Shown piece by piece: positions 6,451 to 12,532 of a DNA stretch of 12,532 bases (positions are counted from its first letter, which is position 1; the number at the start of each line of letters is the position of its first letter). Position numbers and translations under genes: made by a program. The notes beneath the pieces were generated by a model that worked only from the letters and a program-made list of their open reading frames with translations, did no database searches and was not told the DNA's origin. Origin of the DNA: Candidatus Nitrosopumilus sp. (lineage in GTDB: Archaea; Thermoproteota; Nitrososphaeria; Nitrososphaerales; Nitrosopumilaceae). Location: the NCBI GenBank assembly GCA_013203245.1, contig JABMOR010000020.1:1-12532 (forward strand), read 5' to 3'.

Positions 6451-7647
6451 TTATCCACGACTTAATGTAGAAACAATTTTGATAACATCGCCATTTTTAA
6501 GTTTTTGATCTCCGCTAATTCTTTGTTTAGTTTTACAATCTATTGCATGTAAGAATCCCTTTGCAATATCTGCATGAATTAATTCTGCCAAATCTTTAGC
6601 AGTAGAATCGGGTGGAACTAATTTTGTATCAGGTAAAATAACACCGTCTTTGTTAGTTAATTTCGTCTCATCTTCTACAGGATATACAACGATAAATTTT
6701 AGTGAATCGAAAACTGCAGTGTTTAGAATTTTTTGAATGCCTGTTGAATGAATCTTTGAAAAAACAGATTGAACTAAATCGAGTGCTTTTTGTTGCGGTG
6801 GGAGAATTTCTTTCCCTTCAACAAGAGTAAATCCCTCATCACCAGAAGAATAATTTACAATTCCAGCTTTTGATGCTTTTCGTAAAAGTAATTCAGTTTC
6901 TGCACTACATGGAATTACATTCTCAGAAATTTTTTTAATAATATCAAGATCTTGGCAAAGATCTGCTTTGTTTGCTGCAATAATCATAGGTTTTGTATTT
7001 TTTCTTAATTCTTTGACAAAAGTTTCAATATCATTTTCTTTCCATTCTTTTGGATTTTTAGTCATGAAACCTAATTTTTGAAGAATTTCTTGAACTTGAT
7101 AATCTTTTATTCCCAATCCAGAAAATCTTTTTGCTATACCATCAGTTAGTTTTGCACGTTTTTGATCTATTTCCCTAGTAATCTTATCCCATTCTCTTTT
7201 TAAAATATCTGCAAACCATTGATCAAATTCATCTTGTACAAAAGCTACATCTTCTAACGGATCATGAGTTCCAACTGGAACAGATTGTCCTTGAATATCT
7301 GTTGTTCCTGCAATATCAACAACATGAATTAAAACTTCAGCTTGCCGTGCATCATCAAGAAATTGATTTCCTAATCCTTTGCCTTCATGTGCTCCTGGAA
7401 CTAATCCTGCAACATCAATGAGTTTTACAGGAATGAAACGTGTACCATTTACACATAATTCATTTTCATGTTTGATTTCAAAGTGTTTGCAAGCACAATC
7501 TGCTTGAACGTATGCTACTCCCACATTGGGTTCAATTGTTGTAAAAGGAAAATTTCCTGTTGCAACAGGTGTTTCAGTTGCAGCTGAGAAGAAGGTAGAT
7601 TTACCAACATTTGCTTTTCCTAGTAAACCAATTTGCAATACTGTCAA
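6451..7647 (-). CDS. YchF/Obg-like GTPase with C-terminal TGS domain (archaeal type)
   Basis: TRAFAC-class, Obg-family nucleotide-binding protein of 398 residues. G1 is GKANVGKS (10-17), the switch region NFPFTTIEPN is at 32-41, G3 is DVAGLVPGAHEG (78-89), G4 is NKAD (226-229) and G5 is around CSAET (247-251). A helical insert separates G3 and G4. A TGS domain occupies about 318-397 and ends LKNGDVIKIVSTLSRG. Bacterial YchF and human Ola1 carry an altered G4 and prefer ATP; the intact NKAD here predicts GTP use (family knowledge applied to this sequence). Relatives associate with ribosomes. The start is a TTG at 7645-7647, which leaves the usual short lead into the P-loop. It heads the run kae1 - (gap) - bud32 - HAM1 on the minus strand. 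Confidence 0.9.
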   Translation of the reverse strand: MTVLQIGLLGKANVGKSTFFSAATETPVATGNFPFTTIEPNVGVAYVQADCACKHFEIKHENELCVNGTRFIPVKLIDVAGLVPGAHEGKGLGNQFLDDARQAEVLIHVVDIAGTTDIQGQSVPVGTHDPLEDVAFVQDEFDQWFADILKREWDKITREIDQKRAKLTDGIAKRFSGLGIKDYQVQEILQKLGFMTKNPKEWKENDIETFVKELRKNTKPMIIAANKADLCQDLDIIKKISENVIPCSAETELLLRKASKAGIVNYSSGDEGFTLVEGKEILPPQQKALDLVQSVFSKIHSTGIQKILNTAVFDSLKFIVVYPVEDETKLTNKDGVILPDTKLVPPDSTAKDLAELIHADIAKGFLHAIDCKTKQRISGDQKLKNGDVIKIVSTLSRG

Positions 7648-7682
7648 AAATCTAATTCTACTTATTAGTATTGCAGAAATCG

Positions 7683-7690
7683 TTTAATCT
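7683..7690 (+). promoter_or_regulatory. TATA-like box of the AK6-type kinase gene
   Basis: TTTAATCT is centred about 26 bases before the ATG at 7712, the spacing of a leaderless archaeal promoter. It lies in the 64-base divergent gap shared with the GTPase gene, whose own promoter is not obvious. Confidence 0.45.
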
Positions 7691-7711
7691 AGTTAATCAT
7701 AATTTCATATC

Positions 7712-8260
7712 ATGTCCATTGTAATTACAGGTAATCCAGGTGTTGGAAAACATACGATTACACAACAAATTGCCGATAAAATGAAATTGTCAATAATAGA
7801 TATTAATAAAATTGCAAAAGATTCAGGGCTTTTTGAAAAAAATGACGATACAAATGATATAGATGTTGAAAAACTTGAAAAGATACTTGAACAAAAAATT
7901 TCTAAAAATAATGTAATTGTAGGACATTTGGCCCCATATGTTTTAAGAAAAAACCAGGTAAAGATAATGATAGTGTTGAGAAGAAGTCCTTATGATTTGA
8001 TTCCAGTTTACAAAGATAGAAAATACTCTGATAAAAAAATTGTAGATAATACAGGTAGTGAAATTTTAGGAATTATAGCAAATGATACAATTACCAAATT
8101 TCAAGAAAAAACATTTCAGATTAACGTCAGTGGAAAAACAGTTGCAGAAATGCTTGAAAAAATCATAAGTATAATTGTGAATAAAGAGGGAAGTGAGGAA
8201 GTAGATTGGCTTGATTTAGTGACAAAAAATAATGATTTAGGAAAATTTTTTGTTGATTGA
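7712..8260 (+). CDS. Adenylate kinase-like NTPase, AK6/Fap7 family
   Basis: P-loop nucleoside kinase/ATPase related to human AK6 (hCINAP) and yeast Fap7, which act in late small-subunit rRNA maturation. It is 182 residues. The Walker A loop GNPGVGKHT is at 7-15; His replaces the Ser or Thr usually seen after GK, but the following Thr is kept. VGHLAPYVL (70-78) is the family's nucleotide-monophosphate side motif, LRRSPYDL (89-96) the adjacent strand and helix, and KDRKYSDKKI with NTGSEILGIIA (101-123) the short lid and following helix. The ATG at 7712 puts the P-loop at the very N-terminus as expected. tgtA follows after 13 bases on the same strand, so both may be read from one transcript. A conventional archaeal adenylate kinase is a less likely reading. 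Confidence 0.9.
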   Translation: MSIVITGNPGVGKHTITQQIADKMKLSIIDINKIAKDSGLFEKNDDTNDIDVEKLEKILEQKISKNNVIVGHLAPYVLRKNQVKIMIVLRRSPYDLIPVYKDRKYSDKKIVDNTGSEILGIIANDTITKFQEKTFQINVSGKTVAEMLEKIISIIVNKEGSEEVDWLDLVTKNNDLGKFFVD

Positions 8261-8273
8261 TTAAATAACGCCT

Positions 8274-9803
8274 TTGAATTTGTGTAATTACTTGTTTGAA
8301 ATTTCAAAAACGGATTTAGCTGGCAGGATTGGCACTCTCTATACAAATCATGGAAAAATTGAGACTCCAGCATTTGTTCCTGTTATTCATCCTGTCAAAC
8401 AGACAATCCCATCTAAAAAAATTCGAGAGATTGGTTTTGATTTAGTAATTACTAATGCATACATTACAAGAAACAGCTATGGTGATGATGCTATTGAAAA
8501 AGGGATTCACAAAATAATTAATTTTGATGGAGGAGTCATGACAGATTCTGGAGGATATCAAGTTCTTGAATATGGAGATGTTGATGTATCACCACCAGAG
8601 ATGGCAAACTTTGAAAAAGGGATTCTAACTGATTTTGCCATTCCATTGGATAAACCAACAGGATATGGAATGCCAATTAAAAAAGCAGAAGCATATGTAA
8701 AACATACTCTAAAAGTTTCAAAAGAAACTCTTGACGGAAGGGCAGATAATGGTCAAATTTGGATTGGGCCTATTCAAGGAGGAGAACATTTTGATCTGGT
8801 TGCGAAATCTACCAAGAGTTTAGTAGACATGGGATTTCAAATGCTTGCATTAGGGAGTCCAGTTGAATTTATGGAGTCATATGAATATAGATTATTAGCA
8901 CAAATGATAGTTGCTGCAAAAAAACAGATGCCACATTCAATTCCACTTCATCTTTTTGGTGCAGGACATCCCCTCACAATACCATTTGCAATAGCATTAG
9001 GCTGTGACACATTTGATTCAGCATCATACATGCTTTATGCAAAACAACTAAGATACATCACTGATGACGGTACACGATATTTATCAGATATTTTCATATT
9101 TCCATGCAATTGTGAAATATGTTCAAAATACACTCCTGATGAATTTCGTCAATTAGAAGCAACTGAAAAAATCAATCAATTGGCAATTCATAATTTGTAT
9201 GCAATTAAACTAGAAGTTGACAAAGTTAAGCAAGCAATTCATGAAGGAAGGTTATGGGAATATGTAATTAAAAAGGCAAGAGCTCATCCTAAACTATTTG
9301 AAATGATTGAAGTAATGACTGAAAATTATGAATTTCTCGGTTTGAGCACTCCAAAATTCAAAGAGCGAGCTATTTTCCTATTCAGTAAAGAGGATCAGTA
9401 TAGACCAGAAGTCATATCATTTCATAAAATGGTTAGAAAGTTCAAATCAAAGAAAAAGAAATTAATCATTACCAAAGAATCCAGTACAAAGCCAGGATAT
9501 CTTTCTCATGAATATAGTGGACTAAAAAAGAAACTCAAAGATTTTGAAGCATTCCAAGTGTGTCAATATAATCCACAGTTAGGATTAATCCCAATTGAAA
9601 TTTCAGATATATTTCCAGCAGCACATCATGAAACTTCTAGAATAGATTTTGAACCAAGTGAATTTCCTACATTTGAAAAAACATGGGATAATTTCTTTTC
9701 AAACAACAAATTTTCAGAAATACATTATGATAAAGAAGATAAATTCCTAAAACATTTTGTGAAAAATTTACCAAAAAACATCAAGGTAAAATCTTTTGTG
9801 TAA
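8274..9803 (+). CDS. tgtA: Archaeosine tRNA-guanine transglycosylase TgtA, without PUA domain
   Basis: Exchanges guanine-15 in the D-loop of archaeal tRNAs for preQ0, the precursor of archaeosine. The opening FEISKTDLAGRIG and THGKIETPAF-type stretch (8-34) is typical. MTDSGGYQVLEYG carries D91 and GCDTFDSASY carries D248; these align with the two catalytic Asp of the Pyrococcus enzyme. GPIQGG is at 165-170. Zinc ligands are C278, C280, C283 and H306. The last 130 or so residues are a Lys-rich linker and a C1-like domain. Full-length euryarchaeal TgtA is longer, with a C-terminal PUA domain that I do not see here (509 residues). The start is uncertain: TTG at 8274, 8280 or 8292 are all in frame. 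A TTAAATAA at 8261-8268 sits about 26 bases before the 8292 codon. Confidence 0.93.
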   Translation: MNLCNYLFEISKTDLAGRIGTLYTNHGKIETPAFVPVIHPVKQTIPSKKIREIGFDLVITNAYITRNSYGDDAIEKGIHKIINFDGGVMTDSGGYQVLEYGDVDVSPPEMANFEKGILTDFAIPLDKPTGYGMPIKKAEAYVKHTLKVSKETLDGRADNGQIWIGPIQGGEHFDLVAKSTKSLVDMGFQMLALGSPVEFMESYEYRLLAQMIVAAKKQMPHSIPLHLFGAGHPLTIPFAIALGCDTFDSASYMLYAKQLRYITDDGTRYLSDIFIFPCNCEICSKYTPDEFRQLEATEKINQLAIHNLYAIKLEVDKVKQAIHEGRLWEYVIKKARAHPKLFEMIEVMTENYEFLGLSTPKFKERAIFLFSKEDQYRPEVISFHKMVRKFKSKKKKLIITKESSTKPGYLSHEYSGLKKKLKDFEAFQVCQYNPQLGLIPIEISDIFPAAHHETSRIDFEPSEFPTFEKTWDNFFSNNKFSEIHYDKEDKFLKHFVKNLPKNIKVKSFV

Positions 9804-9805
9804 TT

Positions 9806-9820
9806 AAAAATAAGAAAAAA
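9806..9820 (-). terminator. T-tracts downstream of the ferredoxin gene
   Basis: On the minus strand the ferredoxin stop (9842) is followed by TTTTTT and then TTTTT within 15 bases, in the 38-base gap between the convergent tgtA and ferredoxin genes. Archaeal polymerases stop on such T-runs without needing a hairpin. Confidence 0.45.
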
Positions 9821-9841
9821 GAATGTGCTAAAAGATGCTGC

Positions 9842-10144
9842 TTATAGAGCGGCGTCTTCAGCCCAACCTTTAATGAAGATACCGTTTTTGTGAAGAGGTA
9901 CTGGTTGTCCAGCTGTGTAATTCATTGGTCTCATCCAAAAGATTGATTTTGTTGGACATACACCTATGCATGCACCATCAGAAATACATCTTTCTGGGTA
10001 GAAAACAAATGCTTTACCTCTCTTCCAGCCTTCAACAGGTTTGACTCTAAGGACATCAGGACCAAGAGTTGTACAGATTTCTACACATAGTGCACATCCG
10101 ATACATCTTTGTTCATCAATGTCTGGAAGTATTGCTATTGGCAT
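9842..10144 (-). CDS. Dicluster [Fe-S] ferredoxin with one Asp ligand
   Basis: Small electron carrier of 100 residues. Cluster motif 1 is C14xxC17xxC20xxxC24 (CIGCALCVEIC). Motif 2 is C53xxD56xxC59xxxC63P: Asp stands where the second Cys is expected. In known ferredoxins such as the Pyrococcus furiosus protein, this Asp pattern gives a cluster that interconverts between [3Fe-4S] and [4Fe-4S]. The 28-residue gap between motifs and the roughly 37-residue C-terminal extension (WMRPMNY to the end) make it longer than minimal 2[4Fe-4S] ferredoxins. No signal peptide, so cytosolic. It stands alone with its own TATA-like box and T-tract, which suits an abundant shared electron carrier; partners cannot be named from the context. 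Confidence 0.9.
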   Translation of the reverse strand: MPIAILPDIDEQRCIGCALCVEICTTLGPDVLRVKPVEGWKRGKAFVFYPERCISDGACIGVCPTKSIFWMRPMNYTAGQPVPLHKNGIFIKGWAEDAAL

Positions 10145-10169
10145 TACAATGTTAAGATTGATTGGTGAC

Positions 10170-10177
10170 TATTTAAA
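10170..10177 (-). promoter_or_regulatory. TATA-like box of the ferredoxin gene
   Basis: Minus-strand TTTAAATA, a near-ideal archaeal TATA element, is centred about 29 bases before the ATG at 10144. Transcription would start only a few bases ahead of the start codon. Confidence 0.55.
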
Positions 10178-10251
10178 CCATGATTGAAATTCATAACCCT
10201 GTTATGAAAATGATCGAGTAAAAATTCATGCGCAGAAATTAGATTAGGAAA

Positions 10252-10286
10252 TTTAAAAAACAAAAAGATAACGTGAAGTGCACGTT
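10252..10286 (-). terminator. Hairpin plus T-tract after the 70-residue gene
   Basis: A perfect six-base inverted repeat AACGTG (10270-10275) / CACGTT (10281-10286), with a five-base loop, begins at the stop codon of the 70-residue gene. It is followed on the minus strand by T-rich sequence with runs of five and six T. This resembles an intrinsic terminator; in archaea the T-tract alone may suffice. Confidence 0.5.
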
Positions 10287-10498
10287 TATTTTCTCATTGC
10301 ATCTATTTGACCAGAAGTTACCCAGTCAAGTAGTTCTGCTGAAGATGGATTAAGGTCTGCTTTTTTATTCATCAGATTGTTAACCCAGATCCAGTTAATT
10401 TGGTTTAGAAGTACTTTATTTCCTTCATCGCCTGCACGAGTTTTTGCTACGACAGCTTGATCTTGTTGAGCTATCCATTCGTCATAGGTTCGTCCCAT
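10286..10498 (-). CDS. Small protein of unknown function (70 aa)
   Basis: I do not recognise a named family. The protein is soluble, has no Cys, signal peptide or membrane segment, and is rich in Asn, Gln and Ala with three Trp (YDEWIAQQ, NWIWVNN, LLDWVTSG). The pattern suggests a compact helical domain of two to three helices. Reality as a gene is supported by an ATG start, a TATA-like box 27 bases upstream, a terminator-like hairpin at the stop, and its position as a single-gene unit between the ferredoxin and the divergent nuclease gene. A basic SGQIDAMRK tail could contact nucleic acid or a partner, but nothing in the sequence proves it. It is possibly a lineage-conserved thaumarchaeal protein. 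Confidence 0.75.
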   Translation of the reverse strand: MGRTYDEWIAQQDQAVVAKTRAGDEGNKVLLNQINWIWVNNLMNKKADLNPSSAELLDWVTSGQIDAMRK

Positions 10499-10521
10499 GA
10501 GAAACGAATCTTAGCTTACAC

Positions 10522-10529
10522 TAATTAAA
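10522..10529 (-). promoter_or_regulatory. TATA-like box of the 70-residue gene
   Basis: Minus-strand TTTAATTA is centred about 27 bases before the ATG at 10498. It shares the 113-base divergent gap with the promoter of the nuclease gene on the plus strand. Confidence 0.5.
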
Positions 10530-10580
10530 GCTTTTGTAGATTCCATGACAGGCATAATGATCGGATCGACCCTAAGAAGG

Positions 10581-10590
10581 TTTTAACGTA
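10581..10590 (+). promoter_or_regulatory. TATA-like box of the beta-CASP nuclease gene
   Basis: TTTTAACGTA is centred about 26 bases before the TTG at 10612. The spacing supports this TTG as a leaderless start; the ATG at 10616 is out of frame. Confidence 0.4.
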
Positions 10591-10611
10591 GATAAAAATT
10601 CATTTTAATTC

Positions 10612-11877
10612 TTGGATGTTAAAGTTTTAGGAGCTGCAAATGAAGTTGGCAGATCGGGTTTTTTGGTTAATTGTAATGGAACGAAATTATTACTTGATTA
10701 TGGGGTAATGTTTGGGAGAAGAGGCTCACCACCACAATATCCTCTACATGTAAAACCTAAAGATTTGGATGCGATTATTATCACTCATGCCCATTTAGAT
10801 CATTCAGGTAATGTCCCATCACTTTTTGTAAGTGGAAATACAGACGTTTATGCCACACCCCCAACATTTGATCTTTCAAAATTATTAATCAATGATATGT
10901 TAAAAATTGAAAAAAATGCACATCCATTTGATTTACCTGAATTAAATAATATGATGAAAAACGCCAAAGAGATAGGATATAAACAAAAAGTAACCAAAGG
11001 AAATGCAACTTTTGAATTCAGAGAGTCAGGACATGTAATTGGTGGAAGTACTGTATTAGTAGAGTCAGAGGGAAAACGATTATTCTATACAGGCGATATT
11101 AAGACAAACGGCTCAAGAATGCTTCGAGAGATGGATATGGACATAGGGGAAATTGATATGCTGATTACTGAGAGTACTTATGCAAAAACAGAGCAAAAGC
11201 CAAGAATAGAATCAGAAACTGAATTGATAGAATTTGCAAATGAAGTAATGGATAGAAAAGGAATATTATTCATCCCATCATTTTCAGTTGAACGCTCTCA
11301 AGAGATTGCTTGTATTTTAAGAGCGGCCAATTTCAAACACAAAATCATAATGGACGGAATGGCACTAAAAGTAAATGAAATAATGTTTAAACATCCAGAA
11401 TACCTAAGAGATCCCAAAGTATTTTCTGAAGCAATCAAGAGTGCAACTGCAATAAGAGAACATGCAGAAAGAAAACGTGCAATGGGTGAACCTTGTGTCG
11501 TAATATCTCCAGCTGGTATGTTAGTTGGAGGAAACGCAGTGTATTATTTGCAGGAATTATCTTTTAACAATAAAAATGGAATAGCCCTAGTATCATATCA
11601 AGGAGAAGGCACACCAGGTAAAAAATTACTAGATACAGGAATGGTTTCAGCCAGAGGTAAAGATCTTAAGGTTCAAGCAGAAGTTAAACAATTTCAATTT
11701 TCAGGACATGCAGACAAAAAAGAATTGTTTGACATGATTAAAAAAATAAAAGGGAATCCAAAGGTGTGGACCGTGCACGGGGATTCTGAATCATGTAAGA
11801 TGTTTGCACAAGAAATTCACGAAAAGTTCGGTTTTGAAACACACGCACCAGCAGTTAACGATGAAATAACTGTCTGA
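10612..11877 (+). CDS. Metallo-beta-lactamase/beta-CASP ribonuclease, aCPSF2-like
   Basis: Zinc-dependent RNA nuclease of the CPSF73/RNase J superfamily, 421 residues. Metal motifs are HAHLDH (59-64), H141 in ESGHVIGG, D162 in YTGDIK, H366 in FSGHADKKE and H389 in VHGDSE. ITESTYA (185-191) is beta-CASP motif A. The beta-CASP segment continues through IPSFSVERSQE (221-231) and ISPAGMLVGG (299-308). There is no N-terminal KH region as in aCPSF1, and the length matches aCPSF2; aRNase J is the other possibility, with aCPSF2 preferred on the compact size. Family members process RNA 3' ends or degrade RNA. The TTG start leaves the first strand MDVKVLGAANEVGRSG as usual for the family. An 8-oxoguanine glycosylase gene begins one base after its stop. 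Confidence 0.92.
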   Translation: MDVKVLGAANEVGRSGFLVNCNGTKLLLDYGVMFGRRGSPPQYPLHVKPKDLDAIIITHAHLDHSGNVPSLFVSGNTDVYATPPTFDLSKLLINDMLKIEKNAHPFDLPELNNMMKNAKEIGYKQKVTKGNATFEFRESGHVIGGSTVLVESEGKRLFYTGDIKTNGSRMLREMDMDIGEIDMLITESTYAKTEQKPRIESETELIEFANEVMDRKGILFIPSFSVERSQEIACILRAANFKHKIIMDGMALKVNEIMFKHPEYLRDPKVFSEAIKSATAIREHAERKRAMGEPCVVISPAGMLVGGNAVYYLQELSFNNKNGIALVSYQGEGTPGKKLLDTGMVSARGKDLKVQAEVKQFQFSGHADKKELFDMIKKIKGNPKVWTVHGDSESCKMFAQEIHEKFGFETHAPAVNDEITV

Positions 11878-11878
11878 G

Positions 11879-12532
11879 ATGCAAAATAACAGTACAATAA
11901 ACGTTGAAAACTCAATTAACAGCGGCCAGGTATTTCTTTGGAGAAAAAACGGCAGTTACTGGTACGGCGTAGATGGGCAAGACATTCTAAAGATAGATGG
12001 TTCCGGGAACATAGGATCGTATCAAAACATCAAAACAGATTTTTTCAGAAAAAGAGACAACATTGATAAAATCATAAAATCAATTTCAAAAGACAGCATA
12101 ACAAAAAAGGCCGTAAAGCAGTATGCAGGACTAAGAATATTAGAGCAGGATCCGTTTCAATGCTTAATTTCATTTATCATATCATCAAACTCCAACATTC
12201 AGAAAATAAAAAGCAGTTTGGAAAAAATGTCAAAAAAGTTCGGGGTTAAAGCAAAATTTGACAATCAGGAATTTTTTTTATTCCCCAAACCAGAGAAACT
12301 TGCAAACGCATCCATTAATGAAATTAAAAGCTGCGGGGTCGGATATCGTGCCAGATTCATCAAAGAAGCGGCAAACAGAACAGCCTTGGAAAAAATCAAT
12401 TTTGAATACTTGAAAAAATCTAGTTATCAAGACGCTAAAGATGAAATTTGTCTAATTCCAGGAGTGGGAAACAAAGTTGCAGATTGTGTTTTGTTATTTT
12501 CATTAAATAAATTAGAATCATTTCCTTTAGAT
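11879..12532 (+). CDS. ogg: 8-oxoguanine DNA glycosylase/AP lyase, OGG1 type (3' end outside window)
   Basis: Base-excision repair enzyme that removes 8-oxoguanine from DNA. 218 codons are present and the frame is open to the window end. Visible: SGQVFLWRKNGSYWYGV (15-31), matching the OGG1 N-terminal domain; DPFQCLISFIISSNSNI (91-107), the start of the helical core; SCGVGYRARFI; and the helix-hairpin-helix LIPGVGNKVADC with catalytic Lys199. FPLD places the expected catalytic Asp exactly 19 residues later, as in human OGG1 (K249 and D268); that Asp218 is the last codon in the window. The VHxW-type continuation and the end of the gene are missing only because of the edge. The ATG at 11879 follows the nuclease stop by one base, so co-transcription is very likely. 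Confidence 0.93.
   Translation, partial: MQNNSTINVENSINSGQVFLWRKNGSYWYGVDGQDILKIDGSGNIGSYQNIKTDFFRKRDNIDKIIKSISKDSITKKAVKQYAGLRILEQDPFQCLISFIISSNSNIQKIKSSLEKMSKKFGVKAKFDNQEFFLFPKPEKLANASINEIKSCGVGYRARFIKEAANRTALEKINFEYLKKSSYQDAKDEICLIPGVGNKVADCVLLFSLNKLESFPLD

Noticed and set aside
8116..8373. Minus-strand open frame across the AK6/tgtA junction.
   Set aside because: It overlaps conserved coding on the plus strand of both genes; its translation looks like a shadow.
9834..9856. Possible plus-strand hairpin (8-base stem with two G-U pairs, 7-base loop) after tgtA.
   Set aside because: It lies across the ferredoxin stop and C-terminal codons and has no T-tract after it; it could be chance.
10209..10219. 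The 11-base AATGATCGAGT also occurs (minus strand) in the spacer upstream of the repeat-protein gene near 2911-2921.
   Set aside because: An 11-base match is expected by chance in a window of this size, and the two sites have different positions relative to their genes.
10145..10285. Searched the 141-base gap for a small RNA or tRNA gene.
   Set aside because: Only the ferredoxin TATA-like box and the terminator-like hairpin of the next gene are visible; no cloverleaf or other strong structure.

Overview
The window reads as a stretch of an AT-rich archaeal chromosome, most likely an ammonia-oxidising thaumarchaeon of the Nitrosopumilus type. The domain call is firm: archaeal families fill it (Taw1, Kae1 and Bud32, an archaeal-type TgtA, an AK6/Fap7-type kinase, an aCPSF2-like nuclease). 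The lineage call is an inference from gene content and base composition. Genes are tightly packed. The longest non-coding gaps are about 110-140 bases, several genes overlap, and no tRNA, rRNA, CRISPR array or insertion sequence is visible.

Left part (1-2812, minus strand): two tandem genes for secreted, acidic, cysteine-rich proteins built from thrombospondin type-3-like calcium-binding repeats. The complete one has a signal peptide and 20 repeats. The next gene, cut by the window edge, is a paralogue with nearly the same first two repeats. In the complete protein the repeats are organised in a higher-order period of six units: three hexads follow a two-unit N-terminal block.

Middle (2950-8260): Taw1 (wyosine synthesis) on the plus strand converges, with a 23-base overlap, on a minus-strand run of an ITP/XTP pyrophosphatase (RdgB/HAM1), Bud32, Kae1 and a YchF-like GTPase. 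Bud32 and Kae1 are the kinase and the tRNA-modifying enzyme of the KEOPS/t6A machinery. A small plus-strand gene for a PH/GRAM-like protein lies between them, reversed relative to both. An AK6-type kinase gene diverges from the GTPase.

Right part (8274-12532): archaeosine transglycosylase TgtA follows AK6 with a short gap. A dicluster ferredoxin with an Asp in place of one cluster cysteine, and a 70-residue protein of unknown function, lie on the minus strand, each with its own promoter-like box. The 70-residue gene ends in a hairpin plus T-tract. Divergent from it, an aCPSF2-like beta-CASP nuclease is followed after one base by an OGG1-type 8-oxoguanine DNA glycosylase, truncated by the window edge at its catalytic Asp.

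Taken together the window is dominated by tRNA modification (wyosine, t6A, archaeosine), RNA processing or ribosome biogenesis (aCPSF2, AK6, GTPase), nucleotide or DNA clean-up (HAM1, OGG1), and one exported calcium-repeat protein locus. Many genes have a TATA-like box about 26-30 bases ahead of the start codon, which fits leaderless or near-leaderless transcripts, and TTG starts are frequent.
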